From positions 1 through 39,250 of the forward strand of contig CAYSLU010000048.1 in assembly GCA_964431965.1 (NCBI GenBank): 39,250 bases of DNA, written 5' to 3'. Of this stretch, positions 22,861 to 32,160 are shown piece after piece (positions within the stretch are counted from its first letter, which is position 1; every line of letters starts with the position of its first letter). Both the position numbers and the translations under genes were made by a program. The notes below the pieces were generated by a model. That model saw only the letters and a list, made by a program, of their open reading frames with translations, did not search any database and had not been told where the DNA came from. The stretch is from CAYSLU01 sp964431965. GTDB taxonomy: Bacteria; Verrucomicrobiota; Kiritimatiellia; CAIKKV01; CAYSLU01.

Positions 22861-24318
22861 ATGTTCTTGACGCGCATGCTTCTGCTCGGTCTGCTTGCGG
22901 GGAACGTTCTGCTCCGGTTCTTCACCAACTGGCTCGGCGTTCTCCCTCGCTCGCTGAACATCTGGGATCTGATTGTGACGCTGATCCTGGCCGGGCTTGC
23001 GCTGGCCGCTCCCCGGTCTCCCCGCCTGGCGCCGGACACGCCGCGGCTGCTGGTGCGTCTCCTGCTGTTTGATGCGGTGTGCGTCGTTGGCAGCGTCCTC
23101 AATCCCACGTATGTGCATCCGCTGGCCGCCCTCAGCCAGTTGCTCATGTGGAATGAGCCCATCCTTCTCTTTGTAGCGGTAACCACCTTGCCCTTCTCGC
23201 TGCAAGACATAGCGAAGTTCAGGCGTCTGCTCCTGTTCCTGGTCTGCCTTGAGGTCGTCATCGGCGTCGGTCAAGTTCCGTCCTTTCTGAAGACGGGCGA
23301 GTCCGAGCGAATCATCGGCACATTTGCGGGCAATGCGGAGCAGTTCCAGTGGTTTGTTCTTCTGGGCCTGTTCTACCTGTCGGCCGAGATCCAGCTGCGG
23401 CATCAGGGCAAGGGCGTGCGGTTTGCCGCCGTGCTCCTGATCCTGGTGCTTGTGGTGCTCATCGACAACAAGGCGTCGTGGATCGCGCTGGCCCTGACGC
23501 TTGCGCTGTTCATACCCAGATTGCCGGCTCGGGGCAATCGGTTCGTCACGGTCAAGAAGTACGCGTTCCTGGCGATTCTGCTTTTCACGGGGTGGCAGGC
23601 GATCCAGATGACCTCCGCCACGTACACGCGGAAGTTCGGAAGAATTGCCGAGGCGGCTCGGACCGGAAACCTGATGAACCTCGGGAAGGTCAAGGCCGTC
23701 CGCGATGTGGCAAACGCCTACGCCAACCATTGGCAGATGCCCTTCGTCGGTTCGGGTCTGGGCACCTTCTACTCACGCGCCGCTTTCCAGTTCTTCCCTT
23801 TTCATATCTTCGAGCTCTACGATGCGGTCCCCGCTTCGGGTGAGTTTGTGAACGATTCGGCCTCGATGGCGGGTATTCTGGATCCTATCGCCGGGATGAA
23901 GCCGTTCTACAAGGTCTTCTATGACTACGAGAGGATCTTCACGACCGGCAGCGGAACGGCTGATTTTCCGACGTCTTCGTATATATCCTTGCTGGGGGAG
24001 ACGGGAGTGATCGGGACGTGCCTGTACCTGAGCTTCTACGTTTTTGCCGTCCGTGCGGCTGCCGGATGCATCCGGCGGACTGCTCGCGACGCTCAGTTCT
24101 TCTCGTTCGCGGCCACCACATACGCCAGCCTCGTCTACCTGCTATTCATGGGCGCCTACAACTTCTGGCTGGATTGTGGCCGCGTGAACACGATTGCCTG
24201 GTGTATGCTTGCGCTGTCGATCCGCTACACGGCGATCAGAGCGGCGACGGCCCAAGCCGATAGCAAGAGCGACAAAGCTGCGGTGCAGGTCCCGACGCAG
24301 CTCGCCCGAGCTCGATAG
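22861..24318 (+). CDS. Polytopic O-antigen polymerase/ligase-like protein (Wzy candidate)
   Basis: The 485-residue protein has 10 or more membrane helices and a large loop before the last helices containing NHWQMPFVGSGLGTFYS and later SSYISLLGETGVIGT. The G-x-G-x-G stretch and the ETG helix start are usual in Wzy_C/O-antigen ligase proteins. It is the only polymerase candidate in the locus and would join flipped repeat units in the periplasm. Sequence conservation in this family is low, so the call rests on topology and context. ATG 22861 has no clear ribosome site; GTG 22810 is an in-frame alternative. The 181-base gap before it holds a 7-bp inverted repeat (22743-22749 with 22767-22773). 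Confidence 0.72.
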   Translation: MFLTRMLLLGLLAGNVLLRFFTNWLGVLPRSLNIWDLIVTLILAGLALAAPRSPRLAPDTPRLLVRLLLFDAVCVVGSVLNPTYVHPLAALSQLLMWNEPILLFVAVTTLPFSLQDIAKFRRLLLFLVCLEVVIGVGQVPSFLKTGESERIIGTFAGNAEQFQWFVLLGLFYLSAEIQLRHQGKGVRFAAVLLILVLVVLIDNKASWIALALTLALFIPRLPARGNRFVTVKKYAFLAILLFTGWQAIQMTSATYTRKFGRIAEAARTGNLMNLGKVKAVRDVANAYANHWQMPFVGSGLGTFYSRAAFQFFPFHIFELYDAVPASGEFVNDSASMAGILDPIAGMKPFYKVFYDYERIFTTGSGTADFPTSSYISLLGETGVIGTCLYLSFYVFAVRAAAGCIRRTARDAQFFSFAATTYASLVYLLFMGAYNFWLDCGRVNTIAWCMLALSIRYTAIRAATAQADSKSDKAAVQVPTQLARAR

Positions 24319-24391
24319 AGCGGATCTCTATGCGAGGAGCGCGGGCGGCACGAACCCGGAAGCGGCAGCCCCGAGAATCGCGAGGAAAACA

Positions 24392-27367
24392 ATGACCGCA
24401 CGCCCCAAGAGAATCTGTCCATGGCGCGGCGCACTGCTGGCCGCCTGCTTCATTCCCCTCGCCGCGGCCCACGCTGTTGACGGCTTCTGGCTGATGGCAG
24501 GCGACCTGGCGCTGACAAATCAGGCGAACTGGCGCTTCTACGACGGCGGCGATGCGCCGGAAGGCGGCTATATGGGCTGGCTCTGGGCCGGTGCAACCAA
24601 TCTGTCGGGCACCGTCTCGCTCGGCCGGACGCTTCCGGCGGGCACATACTATGTCATGGTCAAAGTGGGTGACTACATGGGAAACCCCGGGCAGCTCCAG
24701 GTCCGGCTCGGCGGTGGACAGGCCGAATTGACGGCCGATAACAATGACTGGAACAAGCACTGGACGCTTCCGGGCATCATCCAGGCGCCGCAGCCTGCTG
24801 ATCGCTTGGACATAACCCTGGTCAAGACGATCGTCGCCACCAACGTACAGAAGTATCTGATCCGTGGCGTCTACATTACCACCAACGCCAACGAGAACGT
24901 TCCGCTGTATGGGTATGACCGAATCGTCAACTGGGAGTACCCAACGGCCTCAAACGCCCCATCGCCATCCCGCGGCAATCTCTTTCAGAACAGCAGTTTT
25001 GAGGTGGGCGTCAGCCATGGTTGGGGGTTCAAGGCTGCGAGCTACGCCAGATCATACTCGATCGGAGCGCTTTGGGACACCAACTCCGCATACCATGGGC
25101 GGGCGAGCGTCCGATTCAGGGCGGACAGCGACTGCTTGATTTCGAGAGTCTATCGGCTTCGGCCCAACCGCAGCTACACCGTCTCCGCCTGGGTCCGTTC
25201 CCTGACACCTTCGAGTGCCGGACTCGTTATACGCAACGTGGGTGTCCCGCCACCGGGCGCCCCCCCGGTTCGGAGCATCAACCAAGGGTTCAGGACGAGC
25301 ACGGACTGGCAGCGAATCAGCGTGAGCGGGTTCATGCCCGCCTACCCTACGGCCGAGTATCAGGTCACCATCGTCGGCAAGTCCAATGTCTGGGTTGACG
25401 CCGTCCAACTCGAGGAGGGGGCGCTTTCGGACTTCGTCCCCCGATCTTCGGTCGACGTAGGGTTCGCAAGCGCGGAGCCCGGTCACGTTCTGTTTGACGA
25501 CGGTCCCCCGGCGCTTGACTTGGCGGTCTGCACCCCTGCGGCGGCGGCCTTTTCCGGGAGTATCTCCTTTGAGGTGTTCGACATCTTCAACCGCAAGGTT
25601 CTGACTGGGGCAGTGCCCGTCACCGTTCCGGCCGGGGCGCGCAGCGTCATCCCCTTTGCCGTCCCGCCCGACAAGAGGGGTATCTTCCGCGTTTCCGCGT
25701 GGATCGATGGCGTTGATGGGACTCTGGAGGAGTTCGTCTATGCGGTCGTTCCGCGCCCGTCCGTCGCATCGACCGACGAAAGCTCGATCGTCGGGGTTCA
25801 CCCCAACTTTCTGGATTTTCAGATGGCGATGCATCAGCGGCTCGGCTTCAAGTGGGGGCGCGCCATGAGCCCCGAGTCCATCTTCCGATGGTCAGCCATC
25901 GAGCCGGTGGAAGGGCAGATCGTCTGGCGCGACGAGAAGGTGGATCGGGCCGTTGCCTCGGGAATGGTCATTCTGGGCACCATCGGGTCGAACCGGTACT
26001 GGCCGGACTGGGCCGAGACCAACGGCTTGCCGGATCTCGACAAGTGGGAGATCTTTGTCGAGCGGCTGGTGACCCACTATCGGGGCCGGGTGCGGTACTG
26101 GGAGATCTGGAACGAACCGATCTATGCTTTCACTCCCGAGTTCTATGCGGAACTGCTCAGACGCGCGGCCGCGGCGATCCGCCGTGCAGACCCGACCGCG
26201 AAGATCGTTGGCATGGGCGGGGTGTATGACCGCGACTGGGTTGTTCAGGTGATGGAGTTGCTGGGATCCGACTGGCGCAGATACATGGACTATGCCTCGA
26301 CTCACCTTTATCCGCCCAATACGGATCCTAGCGGCGGCGAGACGGAAGCCCGGGCGGTGGAGTTCAAGAACCGCCTGATCGATCACTACGGTGTCGAGTT
26401 GTGGAACACCGAGTCAGGCGTCTTGGACGAAGGCTTCTACAAGGGGCCTAACTCCAACTTTCAGCCCGGCGGCGAGCCGATCTGGCCCTATGCCGACAGC
26501 GAGCGGTATGTCCGCGGGTGCTTCTACGAGGCCGAGCGGCTGCTTGAGAATTTCGCGCACTGCGTGGGCAACGGGCTGACGAAGTTCTTCTACTACGATT
26601 CCAGGATCTATGTCGATCCGAGCTACTCGAAATCCCATCCGACCATGCTGGAGTACGACGACTCCATTCGGAGCAAAGGCATAGCATACGCGATCGCGGG
26701 CAGCTTTCTGGGGCATGCGCGCGGGCTGGGTAGCGTCTCTCCGTCTCCGCAGACGACGTATGCCTATCTCTTTGACTGCCTCGGGAAGCCGACGGTCGTC
26801 TTGTGGGCCAAGGACAAAGCGAACCACTCGATTTCCGTTGGTGTGGCAGACTGGCAGGTCTTTGATCTCATGGGGAACGCGATCACGGTGACGAATGGGG
26901 GCTTCGCGTATGGCCGGACGCCGGTGTATGTGCTGTCCCATTCCCTGGCGCTGGATGGCATGCGCTCGGCGCTCCTGTCCGCGACCGTCTCAGACGCAGC
27001 AGACACGCTTCCGCCGAGCCTCTCCATCGATGAGTTCCCGCCTGGCCCGGTAGCCGGAGAAGACGTCCGGCTGCGATGGCTGGGGATTGACGAAACGTCC
27101 ATCCCGTCGGCGGCTCAACCCGATGCCGTCACATACTCCTACAGGCTCGACGGCCGTGATTCCGATTGGTCGCCGTGGACCGCCGCCGTCCAAGTTACCT
27201 ACGCCTCGCTGCAGCCCGGACGCTACACGTTTGCCGTGCGGGCCCGGGATGCGGCGGGAAATTACAGCCTGCCCGAGAGTCGGCAGATAGTCGTCACCGT
27301 CGCTCCGGCAGACCCGGCTGTCATATCGCCGGGCCCTCCCCGGAATCCTCGATTCATCGGGCGGTGA
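24392..27367 (+). CDS. Secreted clan-A glycoside hydrolase (GH39-like) with carbohydrate-binding and Y_Y_Y-type domains
   Basis: The 991-residue protein starts with a signal peptide (cleavage likely after AHA, residue 28). Residues about 30-185 form an unassigned beta-rich region. Residues about 195-345 resemble a CBM4/9 jelly roll (NLFQNSSFEVGVSHGWGF). Residues about 470-790 are a TIM-barrel hydrolase with the acid/base E575 in WEIWNEP and a probable nucleophile E674 in LWNTESG. Residues about 900-980 resemble a Y_Y_Y/fibronectin-like domain (YSYRLDGRDSDWSPW). PslG, a GH39 enzyme in the Pseudomonas psl operon, is a functional parallel: it trims the exopolysaccharide its own operon makes. GAGG lies seven bases before the ATG. 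Exact GH family and substrate are not proven. Confidence 0.8.
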   Translation: MTARPKRICPWRGALLAACFIPLAAAHAVDGFWLMAGDLALTNQANWRFYDGGDAPEGGYMGWLWAGATNLSGTVSLGRTLPAGTYYVMVKVGDYMGNPGQLQVRLGGGQAELTADNNDWNKHWTLPGIIQAPQPADRLDITLVKTIVATNVQKYLIRGVYITTNANENVPLYGYDRIVNWEYPTASNAPSPSRGNLFQNSSFEVGVSHGWGFKAASYARSYSIGALWDTNSAYHGRASVRFRADSDCLISRVYRLRPNRSYTVSAWVRSLTPSSAGLVIRNVGVPPPGAPPVRSINQGFRTSTDWQRISVSGFMPAYPTAEYQVTIVGKSNVWVDAVQLEEGALSDFVPRSSVDVGFASAEPGHVLFDDGPPALDLAVCTPAAAAFSGSISFEVFDIFNRKVLTGAVPVTVPAGARSVIPFAVPPDKRGIFRVSAWIDGVDGTLEEFVYAVVPRPSVASTDESSIVGVHPNFLDFQMAMHQRLGFKWGRAMSPESIFRWSAIEPVEGQIVWRDEKVDRAVASGMVILGTIGSNRYWPDWAETNGLPDLDKWEIFVERLVTHYRGRVRYWEIWNEPIYAFTPEFYAELLRRAAAAIRRADPTAKIVGMGGVYDRDWVVQVMELLGSDWRRYMDYASTHLYPPNTDPSGGETEARAVEFKNRLIDHYGVELWNTESGVLDEGFYKGPNSNFQPGGEPIWPYADSERYVRGCFYEAERLLENFAHCVGNGLTKFFYYDSRIYVDPSYSKSHPTMLEYDDSIRSKGIAYAIAGSFLGHARGLGSVSPSPQTTYAYLFDCLGKPTVVLWAKDKANHSISVGVADWQVFDLMGNAITVTNGGFAYGRTPVYVLSHSLALDGMRSALLSATVSDAADTLPPSLSIDEFPPGPVAGEDVRLRWLGIDETSIPSAAQPDAVTYSYRLDGRDSDWSPWTAAVQVTYASLQPGRYTFAVRARDAAGNYSLPESRQIVVTVAPADPAVISPGPPRNPRFIGR

Positions 27368-27622
27368 GATGCAGTTGAGCGCGCGTGCGGCGTGTCTGTA
27401 CCCTCGGCCCAAACGGATGCACTCGAAAGACGAAAGGCCTCGCCTGTGTGCCATGCAGCCAAGCGATGAAGACCGGAGTCACCCTTGCCGAAACGTGCGT
27501 CTGACGAGGGTCGGGCGGCTGTGCCCCGACGGCCGTCGTGGCACGGAGTCTCTGCGTCCGCTGAGCGCCCTCCCGTTTTCCGTCCTGGCGCACGCAGACC
27601 GCGAAGATGGCGGTGCACCTCT

Positions 27623-28774
27623 ATGAGAGTAGTTCACATTCTCTGGTCGGGCCGGATTGGCGGGAAAGAGCGGGCGATCTCTCAACTCGTGAGTTCGCAG
27701 ATGCGGCTTTCCCGTTTCCGTCCTGCGATCGCGTTTGGCCAAGCTGGAGGCCACTACGCGGAACTGGCGAAGCAACTGGGGTGCCCGGTGGTTGATCTCG
27801 GACTCAAGAACGGTTTTGATGTCGGCGGGCTGCTCCGTGTCCGACGAAGCCTGGACTCCTTTGACGTTCACCATTTCCATGTGGCCGAGTGGACCATCAT
27901 GCTGGGCAGCCTTGCGTGCAGGGGCAAGAGCCGCGTCTACACGCATCGGGGCGGCGTCGCAGCGCCGAGTCTGAAGAAGACGCTTCTGCATCCGCTGATC
28001 CGCCTGTTGTTGCGTCGCGGCTTTGATGTGCTTTCCGCGAACACCCGCCATGCCGCCCGGGCTGCCGCCGCCATGACTCGGTTGCCGGTCGAGCGGTGGA
28101 GCGTGACCTACAACGGCATGGATTTCGATGCCCTCAAGCCGAAACGATCTCGGTCGGAAGTCGCCGTGCAACACGGTATCCAGACGGGTCGGAGGATGAT
28201 CATTGGCACCACGGCGCATCTGCGTGCGCTGAAGCGCATCGATCTGCTCCTTGATGCCTGCGCACGCCTGCCGCCGGATCGCTATCAAGTGGTCATCGTC
28301 GGCGACGGGCCGGACCGGCAGAGACTGGAATCCAAGGCCCGGGAGTTGGGTATCGAGGGGCAGACATGCTTTGTGGGCATGCAGAAGGAAGTTGCCGACT
28401 ACCTCGCCGTCATGGATGTGTTCGTTCTGCCATCCGGACCGCGAGAATCGTTCGGCAATTCGATTGTTGAAGCCATGGCGGTGGGGTTGCCTGTGGCGGT
28501 GTTCGCGGATGGCGGCGGACTCGTGGAGCATGTTGAGGACAACGTGACGGGATTCGTCGTAGACGGGGTGCCCGACCTGGCCCAGCGGCTTGAGCGCTGC
28601 CTCGCCCATCCGGAGCTTCGCGCGGAGATCGGTCGGCGAGCAGCCGCGCATGCCCGGACAAGATACACCCTTGCGAACATGGTCGGCAGCTACGACCGGT
28701 TGTACGAAGCTGCGCTCGGCGCGAGGGCGGCCGACGCCCGAGCCGTCGCGGGCGCTGAATCGGGGCGGGGGTAA
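27623..28774 (+). CDS. GT4-family glycosyltransferase
   Basis: The 383-residue GT-B protein opens with MRVVHILWSGRIGGKERAI. Its donor domain includes IIGTTAHLRALKRIDLLLDA, VIVGDGPDR and SGPRESFGNSIVEAMAVGLP, with the EX7E motif of GT4. The frame is open upstream to 27485, but that part is Arg/Pro-rich and unlike the family, so ATG 27623 is the start. The 255-base gap before it (27368-27622) holds a perfect 12-base palindrome at 27527-27538 and no convincing gene. The flippase gene starts four bases after the stop. It likely adds a sugar to the lipid-linked repeat unit. Confidence 0.88.
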   Translation: MRVVHILWSGRIGGKERAISQLVSSQMRLSRFRPAIAFGQAGGHYAELAKQLGCPVVDLGLKNGFDVGGLLRVRRSLDSFDVHHFHVAEWTIMLGSLACRGKSRVYTHRGGVAAPSLKKTLLHPLIRLLLRRGFDVLSANTRHAARAAAAMTRLPVERWSVTYNGMDFDALKPKRSRSEVAVQHGIQTGRRMIIGTTAHLRALKRIDLLLDACARLPPDRYQVVIVGDGPDRQRLESKARELGIEGQTCFVGMQKEVADYLAVMDVFVLPSGPRESFGNSIVEAMAVGLPVAVFADGGGLVEHVEDNVTGFVVDGVPDLAQRLERCLAHPELRAEIGRRAAAHARTRYTLANMVGSYDRLYEAALGARAADARAVAGAESGRG

Positions 28775-28778
28775 CCGA

Positions 28779-30164
28779 ATGGCCTGGGGTCGAGGGCAGC
28801 TCGCAGCAATCCGTACCGCGCTCGCATCACGCGGCGTGAACCGGAGGTTCGCCACCGACACGGGGTGGGCGATGACGGGGCAGGCCATCGCCGTGGCGGT
28901 GAGCTTCCTGGAGACCATTCTGCTGGCACGATATCTCGAGGTGTCACAGCTCGGACTGTTCCTGATCCTCCTGGCGGCATGCGAATTGACATTCGGATTG
29001 CTTGACTGCCGGAGCGGCGAAGCCGTCATCAAGTTCCTGCCCGAGTTTCAGGAAGCCGGGGGGCAGAGGCTGGTTGGCGCCATGATGCGGTGCATCATCC
29101 TGGTCGACAGCCTGCTGGGTGTTATGGGCTTCGCCGTCGTCTGTGGACTCGCGGTCGGCTGCGGGAGGTGGTTTCCGAGTCTGGCCGAGCATGGCGGGCT
29201 GATGATGGCCATCGCGGCCGGGTACGCCGTGAAGGCCACGATGAGTTCGGCCGGCTCCTACCTGCGTGTGACCAGGGCGTTTCCGCTGGCTGTTAAGGTG
29301 GGGATGCTGGCGAGCCTGCTGCGCTTGTGCTTGCTGGTCGCCATGGTTCTAACGAGCCCCAGCCTCCGGAACGCCTGTGTCGTCGTGGCTCTGGCGGAGG
29401 GCGTGACCGGCATATGTCTGCTGGTGGCGCTGCTCTGGCGGACGCGGCACGATGGCATTACCGTGTGGGGCAGACGACTGGGCGTGCCACGGCACAAGCT
29501 CGTGCCAATCATTCGGTTCATGGTTCAGACCAATCTGGCGGTCACCATCCGGGTCCTGGCCAAGAAGGGCGATGTCATCGCCATCGCGGCGCTCAGTTCC
29601 AGCAGCGTGGTCGCCCTGTACAAGATCGCCCTGCGGCTGGCGGGGACGGCACTGCTCTTTTCGGATCCTCTGGTGACCGTCGTGTATCCGACCCTGTCCC
29701 GCCTGTCCGCAAGCGGCAAGCACAAGGAGATCCGGACGCTCATTGGCTTTCTCAGCCGGATTTTTGCGCTGGCCGCTGTCTGCCTCATCATCGGTTTCGC
29801 CCTATTTGGACGGTCCCTCTTCGGCTGGGTACTCGGGAGCCAATACCAGGCGGCATTTCCCGCCGCCCTCGTCATGCTCACCGGGTTCTGCTTCACCCTC
29901 GTCTTCTTCTGGACGCGCCCCCTGATGTTGGTGCATGGTTTGACCCTGCAGAATCTGAACATCGGGGTCGTCGCCATTGTGGCGCAATATATGGGGCTCG
30001 TGTTGCTCGTTCCCAAGTTCGGGCCGGTTGGCGGCGCCGTCTCAGTGGTTGCCTACCAGGTGACCGCCGTCACCTGCGGTCTGTACGCCATCGCGGTTTA
30101 TCAGAAGAAACTGGCTCGCCAGGAGTCTCAGCCGACACGCCCCCCTAAGCCGGGGGGCGAGTGA
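28779..30164 (+). CDS. Wzx-like polysaccharide flippase (MATE/MOP superfamily)
   Basis: The 461-residue protein has 12-14 hydrophobic helices. The first has the TGWAMTGQAIAVAVSFLETILLARYLE pattern in two short blocks, typical of polysaccharide biosynthesis flippases. Later helices include GDVIAIAALSSSSVVALYKIA and VVYPTLSRLSASGK, the latter a common loop in Wzx. It would move undecaprenyl-linked repeat units from the cytoplasmic to the periplasmic face for polymerisation. A GGGGG lies eight bases before the ATG at 28779. Its last codons contain a strong G/C hairpin (30138-30159). Confidence 0.87.
   Translation: MAWGRGQLAAIRTALASRGVNRRFATDTGWAMTGQAIAVAVSFLETILLARYLEVSQLGLFLILLAACELTFGLLDCRSGEAVIKFLPEFQEAGGQRLVGAMMRCIILVDSLLGVMGFAVVCGLAVGCGRWFPSLAEHGGLMMAIAAGYAVKATMSSAGSYLRVTRAFPLAVKVGMLASLLRLCLLVAMVLTSPSLRNACVVVALAEGVTGICLLVALLWRTRHDGITVWGRRLGVPRHKLVPIIRFMVQTNLAVTIRVLAKKGDVIAIAALSSSSVVALYKIALRLAGTALLFSDPLVTVVYPTLSRLSASGKHKEIRTLIGFLSRIFALAAVCLIIGFALFGRSLFGWVLGSQYQAAFPAALVMLTGFCFTLVFFWTRPLMLVHGLTLQNLNIGVVAIVAQYMGLVLLVPKFGPVGGAVSVVAYQVTAVTCGLYAIAVYQKKLARQESQPTRPPKPGGE
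30138..30159 (+). other. GC-rich hairpin at the 3' end of the flippase gene
   Basis: CGCCCCCC at 30138-30145 pairs with GGGGGGCG at 30152-30159 around a six-base loop. No T tract follows, so it is not a typical intrinsic terminator. It may stabilise or pause the transcript between the flippase and the acyltransferase genes. Confidence 0.5.
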
Positions 30165-30174
30165 GTTCCGGTGG

Positions 30175-30222
30175 CGTCCTCCTTGCCGCCCGCCGCATGC
30201 CGTAGCGGACGGGTGGAGGACG
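30175..30222 (+). other. Large intercistronic hairpin between flippase and acyltransferase genes
   Basis: CGTCCTCC at 30175-30182 pairs perfectly with GGAGGACG at 30215-30222. Inside, CCCGCCGC at 30189-30196 pairs with GCGG-A-CGGG at 30205-30213, with one bulged base and an eight-base loop. The structure fills most of the 82-base gap and ends just before the ribosome site of the next gene. No T tract is present. Confidence 0.5.
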
Positions 30223-30246
30223 GCAGGCGAAGAGGAGGAAGCGCGC

Positions 30247-30873
30247 GTGAACGAGTCTGATTCAAGCGGTCAAGGGGAGCGTGTTAGCGCCGGCACCTCG
30301 GGCGATCCGCTGCCGGTCAAGGAGAAGGCTCTGCCTCGGGGGCGGCTGTTGCGGCGGTTCATCGAGACCCGCTGGTGCTTGTTGCTTAACAGGGCGCACC
30401 GATCGGTCAAGATCGGACGGGGGGTTCACCTTCTGAGCGGCGCTCGGCTCAAGGGGAACATCGAGATCGGTGATTACAGCGTGGTTCAGAGGAGTACGAT
30501 CCTGGACTCCAAGGGGGGATTCATTCGGCTGGGGCGCGAGTGCACCGTGAACCCCTTCTGCGCCTTGTTTGGACACGGCGGACTGACCATTGGGGACTAT
30601 GTGCGGATTGCCGCGCACACCACGGTGATCCCCGCGAACCACGTGTTCAGTTCCACCGCCGTGCCGATCTGCCGCCAAGGGCTGACGCGGCAGGGCATAC
30701 ACATCGAGGATGACGTGTGGGTCGGCGCCAACGTGACCATCCTGGACGGGGTTCGGATCGGCCGGGGCAGTGTGATCGGAGCCGGGAGCGTGGTAACTCG
30801 CGATGTCCCCCCGTACAGCATAGCGGTGGGGAATCCGGCGCGGGTGATCAAGAGCAGGCTCCAGGCGCCCTGA
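30247..30873 (+). CDS. Hexapeptide-repeat (LbH) acyltransferase, likely O-acetyltransferase
   Basis: The 208-residue protein has a polar N-terminal 40 residues, then hexapeptide repeats (IEIGDYSVVQ, IRLGRECTV, LTIGDYVRIAAHTTVIPANHVF, IGRGSVIGAGSVVTRDVPPYSIAVGNPARVI). The H in the AAHTTVIPANH region matches the catalytic histidine area of WcaF/Maa-type acetyltransferases. It probably O-acetylates a sugar of the repeat unit using acetyl-CoA. GTG at 30247 is the start, with a strong AGAGGAGGAAG six bases upstream. This unusually good ribosome site lies just after the large hairpin. Confidence 0.85.
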   Translation: MNESDSSGQGERVSAGTSGDPLPVKEKALPRGRLLRRFIETRWCLLLNRAHRSVKIGRGVHLLSGARLKGNIEIGDYSVVQRSTILDSKGGFIRLGRECTVNPFCALFGHGGLTIGDYVRIAAHTTVIPANHVFSSTAVPICRQGLTRQGIHIEDDVWVGANVTILDGVRIGRGSVIGAGSVVTRDVPPYSIAVGNPARVIKSRLQAP

Positions 30874-30918
30874 GAGAGCGGAGTCCGCCGGTCGCCCCGT
30901 CGGCGACGGTGAGTGCGC

Positions 30919-32160
30919 ATGCCAAGACCGAGCTTCATCTACTTCAGCCACAACACGCTGGACGTGCCTCGTGTGGCGCGCCAGTGCATGGTGGCGCTCT
31001 GTGAGGGCGCCAGCATGCTGGGCGCTGACGCCGAGATCGTGTCGATCCTCATCCGGCGAAACCCGTCCGAGCCCCGGCATCCGCCGCTCACCGAACTGTA
31101 CGGCGTGCAAGCGCCCCTGCGATTCGTCTCCTATCGGCTCTGGGGGGTGAGCGTTGGGGAGGGCGGGGGGCGCGTCGCGATACTGCGGCTGTGCGTCTAT
31201 CTGCGGCACATGCTCTCGCGGTCGGTGAGGCGAGCCGTGAGGTCCGGAGCGCTTGTTACGTTCAGCGCACGCAATGCCAGCGTGCTGGCGATGCTGGTGT
31301 TGTTCCGCCGGACGCTCTACCGGCACGCCTGCATTCTCGCGGACGTGCACGGGAAGCCCACGTCTCGGTTCATGGCGTGGATGCATCGCCTCGTGGATGG
31401 GAACGTGTGCATCAGTCAGCACCTCGCCAATCATCTGGTTGAGCAGTGCGGCGTCGAGGCCGGGCGCGTACGGGTGGCTCACTCCGGCGTGAAGCCGGAG
31501 CGGTTCCGCGTGGACGCCAGCCAGGACGAGGCGGCGGCGCTGGTCGGGATCGACCGGAATCGTCCGATCGTGTGCTACACGGGCAAGGTGTACTTTCGCT
31601 ACGAAGAGATCGGCTACCTGATCGAGGTCGCCAGGCGACTGGGCGATGAGATCACGATGGTGATTGTCGGCGGCCGGCCGGATCACATCCCGCCCTGGCA
31701 GGACGAATGCGCGAGGAGCGGGGTGACAAATGTCGTTTTCACCGGCTTTCAGCCGCCATCCCGCATTCCGGCCTATCTTCGCGCGGCGGACCTGCTGGTG
31801 CTGTACTATTCGCCCAGTCCCCTGAACGACTACCGGTCGCCGGGGAAGCTGTTCGAGTACTTGGCGGCGGGAACACCGATGGTCGCCAGCCGCTTCCACG
31901 GCATCGCGGAGATCGTGCAGGACGGCGTGAACGGCTTCCTGATCGAACCGTATCGACCCGATGTGCTCGCTTTGCGGATCCGCGAACTCCTACAGGATCG
32001 GTCCCGGTGGACGGAAGTGGGGCGTCAGGCCGTCGCGACCGCAGAACGCTACACATGGACGGCCCGGGCCGGGGCGTTCCTGGATTTCGCGACGCAGCTG
32101 GACGCGGGGCGCAGGGAGCGCGCGCGCATCAGGGCGAACGGCAAACAGGGGGTGAGATGA
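30919..32160 (+). CDS. GT4-family glycosyltransferase
   Basis: The 413-residue GT-B enzyme opens with PSFIYFSHNTLDVPRVARQ. Its donor domain shows CYTGKVYFRYEEIGYLIE, FTGFQPPSRIPAYLRAADLLVLYY and PGKLFEYLAAGTPMVASRF, where KLFEYLA replaces the more common E-x7-E start but is usual in GT4 members. ATG 30919 is chosen because GGTGAG lies five bases upstream; GTG 30913 is an in-frame alternative. The stop is in an ATGA overlap with the two-domain oxidoreductase gene, so the two are co-translated. It most likely adds a sugar to the lipid-linked unit; donor unknown. Confidence 0.87.
   Translation: MPRPSFIYFSHNTLDVPRVARQCMVALCEGASMLGADAEIVSILIRRNPSEPRHPPLTELYGVQAPLRFVSYRLWGVSVGEGGGRVAILRLCVYLRHMLSRSVRRAVRSGALVTFSARNASVLAMLVLFRRTLYRHACILADVHGKPTSRFMAWMHRLVDGNVCISQHLANHLVEQCGVEAGRVRVAHSGVKPERFRVDASQDEAAALVGIDRNRPIVCYTGKVYFRYEEIGYLIEVARRLGDEITMVIVGGRPDHIPPWQDECARSGVTNVVFTGFQPPSRIPAYLRAADLLVLYYSPSPLNDYRSPGKLFEYLAAGTPMVASRFHGIAEIVQDGVNGFLIEPYRPDVLALRIRELLQDRSRWTEVGRQAVATAERYTWTARAGAFLDFATQLDAGRRERARIRANGKQGVR

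Noticed and set aside
27527..27538. Perfect 12-base palindrome CGACGGCCGTCG in the gap before the third GT4.
   Set aside because: Pure G/C palindromes of this size are expected by chance at this composition; no supporting element nearby.
27485..27622. N-terminal extension of the third GT4 gene.
   Set aside because: The added residues are Arg/Pro-rich, and the family start (MRVVHILWSG) matches ATG 27623.
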